A stretch of DNA of 9,938 nucleotides. Origin: Sphingomonas sp. S-NIH.Pt15_0812. Its GTDB lineage: Bacteria > Pseudomonadota > Alphaproteobacteria > Sphingomonadales > Sphingomonadaceae. Under the pieces are notes generated by a model. It worked only from the letters and a program-made list of their open reading frames with translations, made no database searches and was not told the origin of the DNA. Position numbers and translations under genes: made by a program. The DNA is taken from positions 1-9,938 of the forward strand of contig NZ_QLJH01000058.1 in NCBI RefSeq assembly GCF_003951315.1, in the 5' to 3' direction. Numbering within the stretch: position 1 is the first letter of the stretch; every line of letters begins with the position of its first letter. This document shows positions 1 through 7,026 of the stretch, in pieces.

Positions 1-198
1 GATAAGCCGCTCGGCCGCGTTCGTCGGCATAAACCATTCACTCGGCTGAAAACGGTCATTCCGCAAACGCCGACACCCACCGTCGGCTCAGGTGCTAGAT
101 GGCTCATACCTATTGTCAGCCCAAACTGAACAAACGGCAGAAGTTGGGCGGGCGGAGAGGGATAGCGAACGGCCGATTTTGGGTCAGTCGTACAGGCT

Positions 199-216
199 GG
201 TAGGTTGAGCCCTACC
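199..216. repeat. 6-bp-stem hairpin overlapping the hydrolase stop codon
   Basis: GGTAGG (199-204) and CCTACC (211-216) are perfect inverted repeats around a 6-base loop. The right arm covers the TAG stop of the minus-strand alpha/beta hydrolase (212-214). It could act as a weak transcript end for that gene, but no T-run follows on the minus strand, so a terminator role is only a guess. Confidence 0.3.
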
Positions 217-985
217 TGAGGGCATTGAGGATCACTGCAACTGTCTCCTCCGGCATGTCCCACATCGGAAAGTGGCCGCTGTTTTTGAACCAGTAGAGCT
301 CTGCCTCGGGAAACGCTGCTTGTGCTCGCGCCGCTTGTCTAGGCAGGCAAAGCCGATCATGCCTGCCCCACCCGATGACAACGCGACCGGTGCCGGGGGC
401 CGCGGGGCCGATCTGTTCAGGTCCGGTGGCAAGGCTATGAACGAGCGCGTCGAATGTCGGCGTTCTGCTCAGACCCTCCAGTTCAGTGGCGACGATGTCG
501 CCGTTAAGCGCCCAGGGACGGGCGGAGAGCTGAGCAAGTAGTGCTGTGCGCGACGCCGCGTTTTGGCTCAGAGCCGGCAGGCCTGGCCGGATGGCTCGCA
601 GCAAGCGACCGGAGGCGCCTATCGTTGTGCGGAAGAGGGTCCTCTCCCAGCCTCGCCAGAAGCCGCCAGGATCGAGCGCGACTACGTTGCCGACGTGCCC
701 TCGCCGCGCGAGCTCGAGCACGATCCGCGCACCCATCGAACTGCCGACGACATCAACGCCGGACAAGCCAGCGCCTGCTATATACCGCTCGACGCTGCCG
801 ACCAGGCCATCGAACGTTCCGCTGTCAGGCTCTGCAGGGGTGGCCCCGTGGCCGGGAAGATCGATCGCAATGACCTTTCGCGCGGCGCTGAGTGGTGCGA
901 GCACCGTGCTCCACGATCGCCAACTGCCACCAAGGCCGTGGATCATGAGCAGCGTGCGTCCGGTACCCCGCTCGATCGTGTTCAT
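212..985 (-). CDS. alpha/beta hydrolase (257 aa)
   Basis: A cytoplasmic hydrolase of the alpha/beta-hydrolase fold; no signal peptide or membrane segment is visible. The oxyanion region is the HGLGG stretch at residues 16-20, followed by DLPGHG at 42-47. The nucleophile elbow is GSSMG (81-85) with Ser83. The acid is Asp210 (GWGRHDR) and the catalytic base is His238 (NSGHFPMWD), so the triad is complete. The length is normal for esterase, lactonase or C-C hydrolase members, and the sequence does not fix the substrate. The ATG at 985-983 has GGAG five bases upstream. The gene lies 150 bp downstream of the catalase-like gene on the same strand and could be co-transcribed with it, although the gap leaves room for a separate promoter. 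Confidence 0.9.
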   Translation of the reverse strand: MNTIERGTGRTLLMIHGLGGSWRSWSTVLAPLSAARKVIAIDLPGHGATPAEPDSGTFDGLVGSVERYIAGAGLSGVDVVGSSMGARIVLELARRGHVGNVVALDPGGFWRGWERTLFRTTIGASGRLLRAIRPGLPALSQNAASRTALLAQLSARPWALNGDIVATELEGLSRTPTFDALVHSLATGPEQIGPAAPGTGRVVIGWGRHDRLCLPRQAARAQAAFPEAELYWFKNSGHFPMWDMPEETVAVILNALR

Positions 986-1086
986 GCCGTCTCCGTATTC
1001 TGGGTGTTATAAGCTCAACGCGTGCCGCCGCCTCGCGGACCCAGCCGTCCTCCGACGGACGCCGGAGAATGATATGCCTTACGAAG

Positions 1087-1113
1087 CGGCATCGGACGAA
1101 ACCCGGCATCGGA
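1087..1113. repeat. 10-bp direct repeat between hydrolase and catalase-like gene
   Basis: CGGCATCGGA occurs at 1087-1096 and again at 1104-1113, with a 17-bp period. It lies between the catalase-like stop and the hydrolase start, about 100-130 bp upstream of the hydrolase ATG. The function is unknown; it could be part of a regulatory site or arise by chance in GC-rich DNA. Confidence 0.3.
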
Positions 1114-1135
1114 GCGTAGCCGGATCAACGACGTC

Positions 1136-2260
1136 TTACTCGATCGTCATGCCCTGCGTCGGAAGCTCCGAAAGGGAGCTAAGCTCATGGATGGGGCAAC
1201 CATTGTGCTGACCACGGAACTGCGTCGACATCTCGTAAGTCGGTTTGCGGGCACGGTTGACGCCGCCAATCGGCTGATGAGCAGCAAGCCCGTGCCATGG
1301 GTTGAACGACACCGCCTGCTCCTGGTGCTCGCTGAGCCCGAGTTGCCAGCCGAGCTGCGCAGGCACAGTGAGGCGGGCGACAGCTACGTAAGGGCTCTCC
1401 TTCTCGTCCCAGACGACCGAAGCGTCCTCAACTGGCATCTTTTCCAGATCGGTGCAGAGCTGCACGCGCAGTTCCCAGACACTGTTCTGCTCGATAAGCA
1501 CCTGACCCATGTCCTCGCGCAGCGCGTCTGGGCGATCTGATGCGTCGATCTTGCTGCCGGTAAGCTCCGTGAGATTGGGCGACAGCGGCGCGACCGAAAT
1601 CTTGGCGATGTAATTGCCGTGTCGCAGCGGCACCTGGGTATAGTAGGTCTCGCCAAGCGGTTGGGTGTTGGGTGCCCCGCCCAGGGTCTGGATCGTCGGG
1701 CTCTGGATGCCGACTGTCTCAAGCGCTGCGTCGACGGTCTGTAACACCGCCGACAGGCCCTTCTTCAGCCCCTCGCCGGTATCGGTCGTCTTGGCGAGCA
1801 TCTTGAGGTTAGCGAGGAACGCCTTCGGGGTAGGGGCTGCGAACGCTGGACCGTTGACCAGGATGAAGTCCTGCGTCGTGTCGGCCTCCGAACCTGGCAG
1901 GCGGTCGCCGGGGACACCGAATAGCTTGACGGCGAGTCCGCGCGGCACACTGACGCTGTCATCGAGGATGTCGCCAGGTAGCGTCGAGAAGCGCAGCAGC
2001 GCGTCGTAGGTGCCGGGCGTCGCAAACAGCCCTTGGGCCAGAGAGGGCGCGGTTCCGGATAGCACTTCAAGCTTGCCCTTGACGATCGCGTGACCCTTGG
2101 CGTGCACGCCGCGCACCGCAGTGCCATAGTCCTTGGCCGTCTTCTCCTGGATCAACCGCAGCTGCTCGTTCAATCCCTTGATGGTCTCCGCTTCATCGTC
2201 GGCCCGCACCTCGACGTTTGGCGTGAAGGCGACGGGCGAGCGGTGGAGATCATTCGACAT
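1136..2260 (-). CDS. catalase family protein, small catalase-like (y4iL/SrpA-like) type (374 aa)
   Basis: A heme-binding catalase-fold protein, probably a peroxidase or low-activity catalase acting in the cytoplasm, since no signal peptide is seen. It lacks the N-terminal arm and most of the C-terminal part of classical catalases, as expected for the compact catalase-like subfamily. Counting from this start, the distal His is His53 (VHAKGH), the distal Asn is Asn136 (FILVNGPAF) and the proximal heme-ligand Tyr is probably Tyr342 in the C-terminal RKPTYEMSTQFR stretch, so all three key residues appear present. An upstream in-frame ATG at 2287 would add nine residues but has no good ribosome site. 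The ATG at 2260 follows AGAAGG by eight bases and is preferred. It sits 115 bp downstream of an AraC-family gene on the same strand, with candidate operators in between. The physiological substrate (H2O2 or organic peroxide) cannot be told. Confidence 0.88.
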   Translation of the reverse strand: MSNDLHRSPVAFTPNVEVRADDEAETIKGLNEQLRLIQEKTAKDYGTAVRGVHAKGHAIVKGKLEVLSGTAPSLAQGLFATPGTYDALLRFSTLPGDILDDSVSVPRGLAVKLFGVPGDRLPGSEADTTQDFILVNGPAFAAPTPKAFLANLKMLAKTTDTGEGLKKGLSAVLQTVDAALETVGIQSPTIQTLGGAPNTQPLGETYYTQVPLRHGNYIAKISVAPLSPNLTELTGSKIDASDRPDALREDMGQVLIEQNSVWELRVQLCTDLEKMPVEDASVVWDEKESPYVAVARLTVPAQLGWQLGLSEHQEQAVSFNPWHGLAAHQPIGGVNRARKPTYEMSTQFRGQHNGCPIHELSSLSELPTQGMTIE

Positions 2261-2268
2261 GGGCTGGA

Positions 2269-2274
2269 CCTTCT
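2269..2274 (-). promoter_or_regulatory. ribosome binding site deciding the catalase-like start
   Basis: On the minus strand AGAAGG lies eight bases before the ATG at 2260. The alternative ATG at 2287 has no comparable purine block, so this site favours the shorter protein. Confidence 0.55.
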
Positions 2275-2304
2275 GCGAGCGTGACATCCAATGAGAAACC
2301 TTGT

Positions 2305-2319
2305 CCCGACCGGGTCGGG
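2305..2319. promoter_or_regulatory. 15-bp palindrome upstream of the catalase-like gene
   Basis: CCCGACC and GGTCGGG flank a single central G, giving perfect 7-bp arms. It lies 45 bp upstream of the chosen start codon of the catalase-like gene. A one-base loop makes an RNA hairpin with full arms unlikely, and no T-run follows on the minus strand. A dimeric repressor or activator site fits better than a terminator for the AraC gene. Confidence 0.4.
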
Positions 2320-2334
2320 CTCACGCATGCAGCT

Positions 2335-2368
2335 GATCTGGACGATTGATGGTATCGATCTGGACGAT
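2335..2368. promoter_or_regulatory. candidate AraC-type operator: two 12-bp direct repeats, 22 bp apart
   Basis: GATCTGGACGAT occurs at 2335-2346 and, identically, at 2357-2368, so the copies start 22 bp apart, close to two helical turns. AraC-family proteins commonly bind direct half-sites about 21 bp apart on one face of the helix. The site lies between the AraC-family gene and the catalase-like gene, about 75-110 bp upstream of the latter's start, which is where an activator site would be expected. Binding by this regulator is inferred. Confidence 0.5.
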
Positions 2369-2375
2369 CGGAGAC

Positions 2376-3320
2376 CTATTGCGATACGAATTGAGCTAAG
2401 CCCCTGGTATTTACGCCGTCCGGTCGTGCTCGGTAGTCTGCAGGTCTGCAGCCATATGCAGCCTGGAAGGCCCGCGAAAACGGCCTTGGACCGGCATATC
2501 CCGCGGTCTGCGCGATCACTTTGATCGGCAGGTCGGTCGCTCGTAGCAGCCGTGCCGCAATGCCAAGCCTAGTCTTCTGCACAAAATCGATCGGACCTTG
2601 CCCGAAGGTTTTGGAAAAGTGGTCCGAGAACGAGGCACGGCTCATGCCGGAGAGCGACGCCAGACTGTCAACCGTGTGAGGGGCTGCAGGATTGTCGATG
2701 ATAGCGGCGAGCGCTTTGGAGAGGCGGGGGTGAAACGTTGTTCCCTTGGAAAGCTCCGTCTGTCGTTCCCGGCGATCGCGCAGCAGTGCAATAAGTCCCT
2801 GCTTCATCAAAGCTTGGCACATCGCCTGAGTGCCGAACCTAGCGTGGATGATCTCGTTGACCATCGCATCGAATACGCTCGCAGGGATGACGCCTGTGGC
2901 CATGTCGCCGGCAGTCGGTGCTCGCAGCAGGTCGAAGAAGCCCAGGCCTCCCTGGTAAGGCGCCGACAAGGCTCCGCACAGCATTAGTGTATCATCGGCG
3001 CCGCTGCCCGCGGTGAATTCGATCAATCCGTCCCCAAGCAGGGCGCAACGATCAGCGGCTTCGCGGATTTGGGCGTGATCGCCCACCTCGCCGACCCAGT
3101 GTTGCTCCGAGGTAGGGACGATCAGCACGCTCGAAGGCGAGAACGGGATCGGTGGTGACGAACCGACCTGCAGATGTCCGGACCCACGCAGTACGAAATG
3201 GACCGTCACCGCATCAAAGGCGGGGAAGATCATCCGCCACCCCGTCTGGATGCGGCACACCGAGAAAGCGTGCGGGTCGACGTCGATGGTGGTGAGGAGC
3301 TGATCAAGCGTGCGCTTCAT
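2376..3320 (-). CDS. AraC-family transcriptional regulator with N-terminal cupin domain (314 aa)
   Basis: A DNA-binding regulator. The N-terminal part, about residues 5-185, resembles the AraC-type cupin sensor domain (Cupin_6 style, with VHFVLRGSGHLQV and VLIVPTSEQHW segments). The C-terminal part is a double helix-turn-helix AraC domain: the first unit at about 217-239 (VDSLASLSGMSRASFSDHFSKTFG) and the second at about 267-297 (KVIAQTAGYAGPRPFSRAFQAAYGCRPADYR), which matches the family signature well. Its length is normal. The ATG at 3320-3318 follows AGGG by seven bases. It is upstream of, and on the same strand as, the catalase-like gene and the alpha/beta hydrolase, so it most likely controls them. 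Direct repeats immediately downstream of its stop are the best target site. The inducer is unknown. Confidence 0.92.
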   Translation of the reverse strand: MKRTLDQLLTTIDVDPHAFSVCRIQTGWRMIFPAFDAVTVHFVLRGSGHLQVGSSPPIPFSPSSVLIVPTSEQHWVGEVGDHAQIREAADRCALLGDGLIEFTAGSGADDTLMLCGALSAPYQGGLGFFDLLRAPTAGDMATGVIPASVFDAMVNEIIHARFGTQAMCQALMKQGLIALLRDRRERQTELSKGTTFHPRLSKALAAIIDNPAAPHTVDSLASLSGMSRASFSDHFSKTFGQGPIDFVQKTRLGIAARLLRATDLPIKVIAQTAGYAGPRPFSRAFQAAYGCRPADYRARPDGVNTRGLAQFVSQ

Positions 3321-3690
3321 GGCACTGCCCTACCGCACGGCTGTCACTGCGAACACCACGCGCTCTCCTGTGAGGCCTTTACGGTGATCGATGTCGGCGA
3401 GCGCTACGCATCGTGAACGGATGTCCGCTGTTGGTATACCGATCCCCGCGCACGAACGTCTGCTTCTGGGTCTTGCCACCCAGGTCGCTGCGCGTGAGGA
3501 TGATGCGGAAACCGCGGTGGTCTAGACTGTCGTAGCCGCTGGGAGGAGCGTTGCGGGCAGCTTGGAGCGGGCCTACCCCATATCAAATGAACGGGGCTGG
3601 GTCATGCGGTTGACGATGTGCCTAAACTCCTGAGCTGCGCCCCTGATTACCACCCTGTTTGCACATGCGGAACTGGACCAAATATCACGG

Positions 3691-3720
3691 AGCGGAAAAG
3701 CGCCGACCTGCTTTTCCGCT
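3691..3720. repeat. perfect 11-bp inverted repeat (hairpin)
   Basis: AGCGGAAAAGC (3691-3701) and GCTTTTCCGCT (3710-3720) pair perfectly around the 8-base loop GCCGACCT. The A-run in the left arm and T-run in the right arm lie inside the stem, and no T-tract follows on either strand, so it is not a textbook terminator. It lies about 150 bp upstream of the GGT-like start. It may be a transcript structure, a protein site or a mobile-element scar. Confidence 0.7.
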
Positions 3721-3807
3721 GAATTACGGTGACGAGCGCCTCACCGGGTAGAAAGGCGCGGCGCTTGGTGTCGATGCGTCGTTACGGGTCGGCGTCCCCG
3801 ACACATG

Positions 3808-3838
3808 TCGATACGCCTTGTACTTGATCGATACCTTG
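3808..3838. repeat. near-repeat upstream of the GGT-like gene
   Basis: TCGATAC occurs at 3808-3814 and 3828-3834, 20 bp apart, each followed by a C-rich step into CTTG (GCCTTG and CTTG). The two copies lie about 40-65 bp upstream of the preferred ATG at 3874. This is a possible regulator site with two-turn spacing, but a chance origin cannot be excluded. Confidence 0.25.
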
Positions 3839-3860
3839 GTGAGGATGCGCATCAGCACCG

Positions 3861-3866
3861 GGGGAG
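3861..3866 (+). promoter_or_regulatory. ribosome binding site deciding the GGT-like start
   Basis: GGGGAG lies seven bases before the ATG at 3874. The upstream in-frame ATG at 3805 would place 23 unrelated residues before the Arg-Arg signal sequence, so 3874 is the better start. Confidence 0.7.
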
Positions 3867-3873
3867 TAAAATC

Positions 3874-5763
3874 ATGCGTCGTCGAACTTTTCTTGCCGCC
3901 GTGCCGGGCGCGGCGCTTCTGCCCAGTTCGATTTTTGCTGAGACACAGCAGGCGAGTACGCGTGTATCCGGCGGGCAGGGCGCATCAGGTCCAGGGCAGG
4001 GCGGCGCGCCTCAGCCGGCGGTGCCATCGCTTTTGAAACGCTGGGAGACCAATGCCGATCGGTTCTTGCGACCCGACGTTACTGCGGGCGATCGGCCGGT
4101 CGGGGCAAGCTTCGCTTCCCGTACAGCGGCGTACGGCCTCAATGGGGCGGCAGGCACGGCCCATCCACTGGCGACCCAAGCCGGCATCGACATCCTGCGC
4201 CAGGGTGGATCGGCGGTGGATGCCGCCATTGCGATCAATGCCTGTCTCGGGTTTCTGGAGCCCACCTCCAGCGGCATCGGTGGCGATGCCTATGCGATGA
4301 TCTGGGACCCGAAGCAGCGCCAGGTCGTCGGGCTGGCGGGATCGGGCGGGTCGCCGAGGGGCCTCAGCCTGGAGACGGTGCGGTCGCGGGCGCGAGGCGG
4401 TGCGCTACCGCCGCTGGGGGCCGTGTCCGTGTCGGTGCCGGGGGCGGTCGATGCGTGGTGGACGATGCACCGACGCTATGGCCGGCTGCCCTGGGCAAAG
4501 CTGTTCGAACCGGCGATCATGCATGCCGAGGCGGGAGCGCCCGTGCCCGACATCATCGCTTATTACATCCGGCGCAGCATGGCGGCGTTCCGCCGGCCGG
4601 GCAACGGCATCGAAGAGACGGCCAACGCGCTGCGGACCTACGGGCTCGCCGACGGCAAGGGGCCGGCCACGGGCCAGGTGTTCCGCAATCCCGATCTCGC
4701 GCGCACCTATCGTGCCATCGCGAAGGGCGGGCGGGACGCCTTCTATGCCGGCGAGATTGCGCATGTCATCGATCGCTATTTCAAGCGGATCGGCGGCTGG
4801 CTTCGGTTCGAGGATATGGCAGCGCACCGGTCGGAATGGGTCGAGCCGCACCGGACGGGGTATCGGGGCGTAGACGTGCATGCGCTGGGCGCGAACACGC
4901 AGGGCATCGCGACGCTCCAGATGCTCAACATCCTCGAAACGTTCGATCTGGGCGATGCAGGCTTTCAGTCGCCCTTGTCGATCCACCTCCAGGCAGAGGC
5001 GAAGCGGCTCGCATATGAAGACCGCGCGCGCTTCTATGCCGACCCGCATTTCAGCAAGGTGCCGGTCGAATGGCTGATCTCGAAGGACTATGCCCGGCAG
5101 CGGGCGAAGCTGATCCGGACCGACCGCATCCTCGATCCGGTCTATCCGGGGCAGGCGCCGAGCCACGGCGACACGACCTATTTCAGCTGTGCCGACAAGG
5201 ACGGCATGATGGTGTCGATGATCCAGTCGAACTTCCGTGGCATGGGGTCGGGACTGGTAGCCGACGGGCTGGGCTTCATGTTCCAGGATCGCGGGCAGTT
5301 GTTCAGCCTAAGGGACGGCCATCCCAATATCTATGCACCGGGCAAGCGGCCGTTCCAGACGATCATTCCCGGCTTCGCCACGCGCGGGGGCGATCCCTGG
5401 ATGAGTTTCGGCGTGATGGGTGGTGACATGCAGCCGCAGGGGCAGACGCAGATCATCGTCAACCGCGTCGACTATGGCCTTGAAATCCAGTCGGCGGGCG
5501 ATGCGCCGCGCTGGCACCATGAGGGATCGTCCCAGTCGATGGGGGAGGACGCCGCAGGGCTCGGCCCACGCGGCTTGCTGCGGCTGGAAACCGGCGTGCC
5601 TGCCGCGACGCGGCAGCGGTTGGCCGAGATCGGCTGGACGCTGGGCGAGCCCGATGGCGGCTTCGGCCGCTACGAATGCGTCGAGCATCGCATGGACGGC
5701 GCGACCCGCGTCTATGCCGCGGCGAGCGAGATGCGCGCCGATGGCTGTGCGCTGGCCTATTGA
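3874..5763 (+). CDS. gamma-glutamyltransferase-superfamily Ntn hydrolase, probably exported amidohydrolase/acylase (629 aa)
   Basis: A self-cleaving N-terminal-nucleophile hydrolase. From the preferred ATG the protein opens with MRRRTFLAA and a hydrophobic stretch, a Tat-like (RRxFL) signal. The large-subunit motif with HPLATQAGIDILRQGGSAVDAAIA is followed by SSGIGGDA. The autocleavage site is before Thr434 (GDTTYFSCADKDG), which would become the nucleophile of the small subunit. True GGTs have an REtAP motif whose Arg binds the glutamyl carboxylate; here the region reads GSGGSPRG (156-163). The Asp-Asp of the MDDFS motif is replaced by Gln475-Leu476, and the SSM loop by RPFQT (492-496). This pattern resembles GGT-like acylases and amidohydrolases such as the oxamate amidohydrolase HpxW rather than glutathione hydrolases. 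The gene is directly followed by an exported acetamidase-family gene. The substrate is unknown. Confidence 0.88.
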   Translation: MRRRTFLAAVPGAALLPSSIFAETQQASTRVSGGQGASGPGQGGAPQPAVPSLLKRWETNADRFLRPDVTAGDRPVGASFASRTAAYGLNGAAGTAHPLATQAGIDILRQGGSAVDAAIAINACLGFLEPTSSGIGGDAYAMIWDPKQRQVVGLAGSGGSPRGLSLETVRSRARGGALPPLGAVSVSVPGAVDAWWTMHRRYGRLPWAKLFEPAIMHAEAGAPVPDIIAYYIRRSMAAFRRPGNGIEETANALRTYGLADGKGPATGQVFRNPDLARTYRAIAKGGRDAFYAGEIAHVIDRYFKRIGGWLRFEDMAAHRSEWVEPHRTGYRGVDVHALGANTQGIATLQMLNILETFDLGDAGFQSPLSIHLQAEAKRLAYEDRARFYADPHFSKVPVEWLISKDYARQRAKLIRTDRILDPVYPGQAPSHGDTTYFSCADKDGMMVSMIQSNFRGMGSGLVADGLGFMFQDRGQLFSLRDGHPNIYAPGKRPFQTIIPGFATRGGDPWMSFGVMGGDMQPQGQTQIIVNRVDYGLEIQSAGDAPRWHHEGSSQSMGEDAAGLGPRGLLRLETGVPAATRQRLAEIGWTLGEPDGGFGRYECVEHRMDGATRVYAAASEMRADGCALAY

Positions 5764-5773
5764 GAGGATGATG

Positions 5774-6787
5774 ATGCACCGACTGATCCTGACCGCTCTG
5801 GCCGCCATGACGACTCCGGCCATGGCCGCGACCTACGAACTGAAGGCGACTCCGCAGACGGTCGCCTGGGGGCATTACGACGCGACCGACAAACCGGTGT
5901 TGACGATCCGGTCGGGCGACACGGTCGTGATCCACACCCTGCTGACGAACAGTCCGGCGGGGCTGGAGAAGGCGGGGGTGGCGCCCGACGCAATCGAGCC
6001 CGCGCTGCGCGCCGTCTATGACGGCGTGCCCGCCAGTGCACGCGGACCCGGCGGTCACATCCTGACCGGGCCCATCGCGATCCAAGGCGCTGAGCCCGGC
6101 GACATGCTGGAAGTGCGCATCCGCAAGGTCGACCTGGCCATCCCCTATGCTTATAACGCATTCCGCTATGGTGCGGGCTTCCTGACCGACGATTTCCCCT
6201 ATGCCCGCATGAAGATCGTGCCCCTTGATGCCAAGCGGATGGTCGGCCTGTTCGCGCCGGGCGTCGAGGTGCCGCTGGCACCGTTCTTCGGCAGCATGGG
6301 CGTTGCCCCGCCACCATCGTTCGGGCGCTACGACAGCGCGCCGCCGACGATCAACGGCGGCAATATGGACGACAAGGCGCTCGTCGCGGGCACGACGCTG
6401 TTCCTGCCCGTGCACGCCCCCGGTGCGCTGTTCCAGGCGGGCGACGGCCATGCCGCGCAGGGGAATGGCGAGGTCGACATCACCGCGCTCGAAACCTCGC
6501 TGACCGGCACGTTCGAATTCGTGCTGCATAAGAAGGTGGCGATCGCCTATCCGCGCGCCGAGACACCGAAGGCCTATATCGCGATGGGATTCGACGACGA
6601 TCTCAGCCACGCGACGCGCAAGGCATTGCGCAACATGATCGACTTCCTGGTCGCCGAGAAGGGGATGACGCGGGACGATGCCTATATGCTGATCAGCGTC
6701 GCGGGCGATGTCGAGATCACCGAACTGGTCGACCGCAACAAGGGCGTCCACGTCGTGCTGCCCAAAGCGCTGTTCACGAAGCGGTAG
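5774..6787 (+). CDS. exported acetamidase/formamidase family protein (337 aa)
   Basis: A member of the FmdA/AmdA amidase family, which hydrolyses short amides to acid and ammonia. Three clear family blocks are present: GPGGHILTGPIAI from residue 91, GGNMDDKAL from 195, and GALFQAGDGHAAQGNGEVD from 217. Residues 1-18 form a signal peptide ending AMA before ATYELK, so the enzyme should act in the periplasm, which is unusual since the characterised formamidases are cytoplasmic. Three consecutive ATGs occur at 5768, 5771 and 5774; the last lies six bases from GAGG (5764-5767) and is preferred. Only 10 bases separate it from the GGT-like stop, so the two genes are almost certainly one operon and may act on the same amide-containing compound in sequence. 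Confidence 0.88.
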   Translation: MHRLILTALAAMTTPAMAATYELKATPQTVAWGHYDATDKPVLTIRSGDTVVIHTLLTNSPAGLEKAGVAPDAIEPALRAVYDGVPASARGPGGHILTGPIAIQGAEPGDMLEVRIRKVDLAIPYAYNAFRYGAGFLTDDFPYARMKIVPLDAKRMVGLFAPGVEVPLAPFFGSMGVAPPPSFGRYDSAPPTINGGNMDDKALVAGTTLFLPVHAPGALFQAGDGHAAQGNGEVDITALETSLTGTFEFVLHKKVAIAYPRAETPKAYIAMGFDDDLSHATRKALRNMIDFLVAEKGMTRDDAYMLISVAGDVEITELVDRNKGVHVVLPKALFTKR

Positions 6788-6911
6788 CGCGCCGGGGATG
6801 TGACGTTCGCTGGTCACCGAGCGGCCAGGCCTGGATTGCGAGCGTGTCGCATACGCGGACGGTGGACGGCCGGTGGCTCGCCGCGTCGCGATCGGTCATC
6901 GCCACAATCGA

Positions 6912-6927
6912 TTTCAGTTACTTGAAA
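6912..6927. promoter_or_regulatory. inverted repeat upstream of the catalase gene
   Basis: TTTCA (6912-6916) and TGAAA (6923-6927) flank a 6-base centre, 100-115 bp upstream of the catalase start, in the only AT-rich part of the 239-bp gap. This could be an operator. It does not match the four-part ATAG/CTAT pattern of OxyR well, so no regulator is named. Confidence 0.25.
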
Positions 6928-7026
6928 CCGTTGTTTGGTAAAGGTCCGTTTCCTTGCGAACGGCAGCCCTCCCGCATGTCCGATGCGATCAGGCCGCCGT
7001 CCGGTGGGCCGTAACAAGGGGTCCAG

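Larger units (their letters stand above)
3321..3873. other. 553-bp stretch with no convincing gene
   Basis: This separates the minus-strand regulator from the plus-strand GGT-like gene, so it must hold two divergent promoters, though no clear -35/-10 pair can be pointed to. It contains a long perfect hairpin (3691-3720), a weaker stem of GCGCCT (3736-3741) with AGGCGC (3754-3759), a repeated TCGATAC motif near the GGT-like start, and an open minus-strand frame (3379-3582) lacking a start codon. Confidence 0.6.

Noticed and set aside
1..70. Short open minus-strand frame at the left edge that could enter from outside
   Set aside because: Only about 23 codons are visible, with no recognisable family and no ribosome site. 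Positions 1-211 are best left as unassigned intergenic DNA.
546..1211. 221-codon plus-strand frame over the alpha/beta hydrolase
   Set aside because: It is Arg/Pro/Ser-rich, is antisense to an intact hydrolase with a complete catalytic triad, and runs through the intergenic gap into the catalase-like gene.
3404..3586. 60-codon minus-strand frame with an ATG
   Set aside because: Its composition (Arg, Pro, Gln, His) is that of a shadow frame. A different frame in the same place is more protein-like, though also unproven.
4405..5166. Long open frame on the minus strand opposite the GGT-like gene
   Set aside because: It is an antisense shadow in GC-rich DNA. The plus-strand frame has clear family motifs throughout, while this one is Arg/Leu/Asp-rich without recognisable domains.
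5459..6817. 452-codon minus-strand frame across the amidase gene
   Set aside because: It is antisense to a well-supported acetamidase/formamidase and the GGT-like 3' end, has shadow-type composition and no domain, and is therefore a by-product of codon bias.
6825..6834. 10-bp perfect palindrome CCAGGCCTGG after the amidase stop
   Set aside because: It is short, GC-rich, has no loop or T-run, and is easily expected by chance in this composition.
6909..6950. Possible OxyR site upstream of katB
   Set aside because: Only one partial ATCG-N7-TTAC block is present. The second pair of half-sites expected for a four-part OxyR element is missing.
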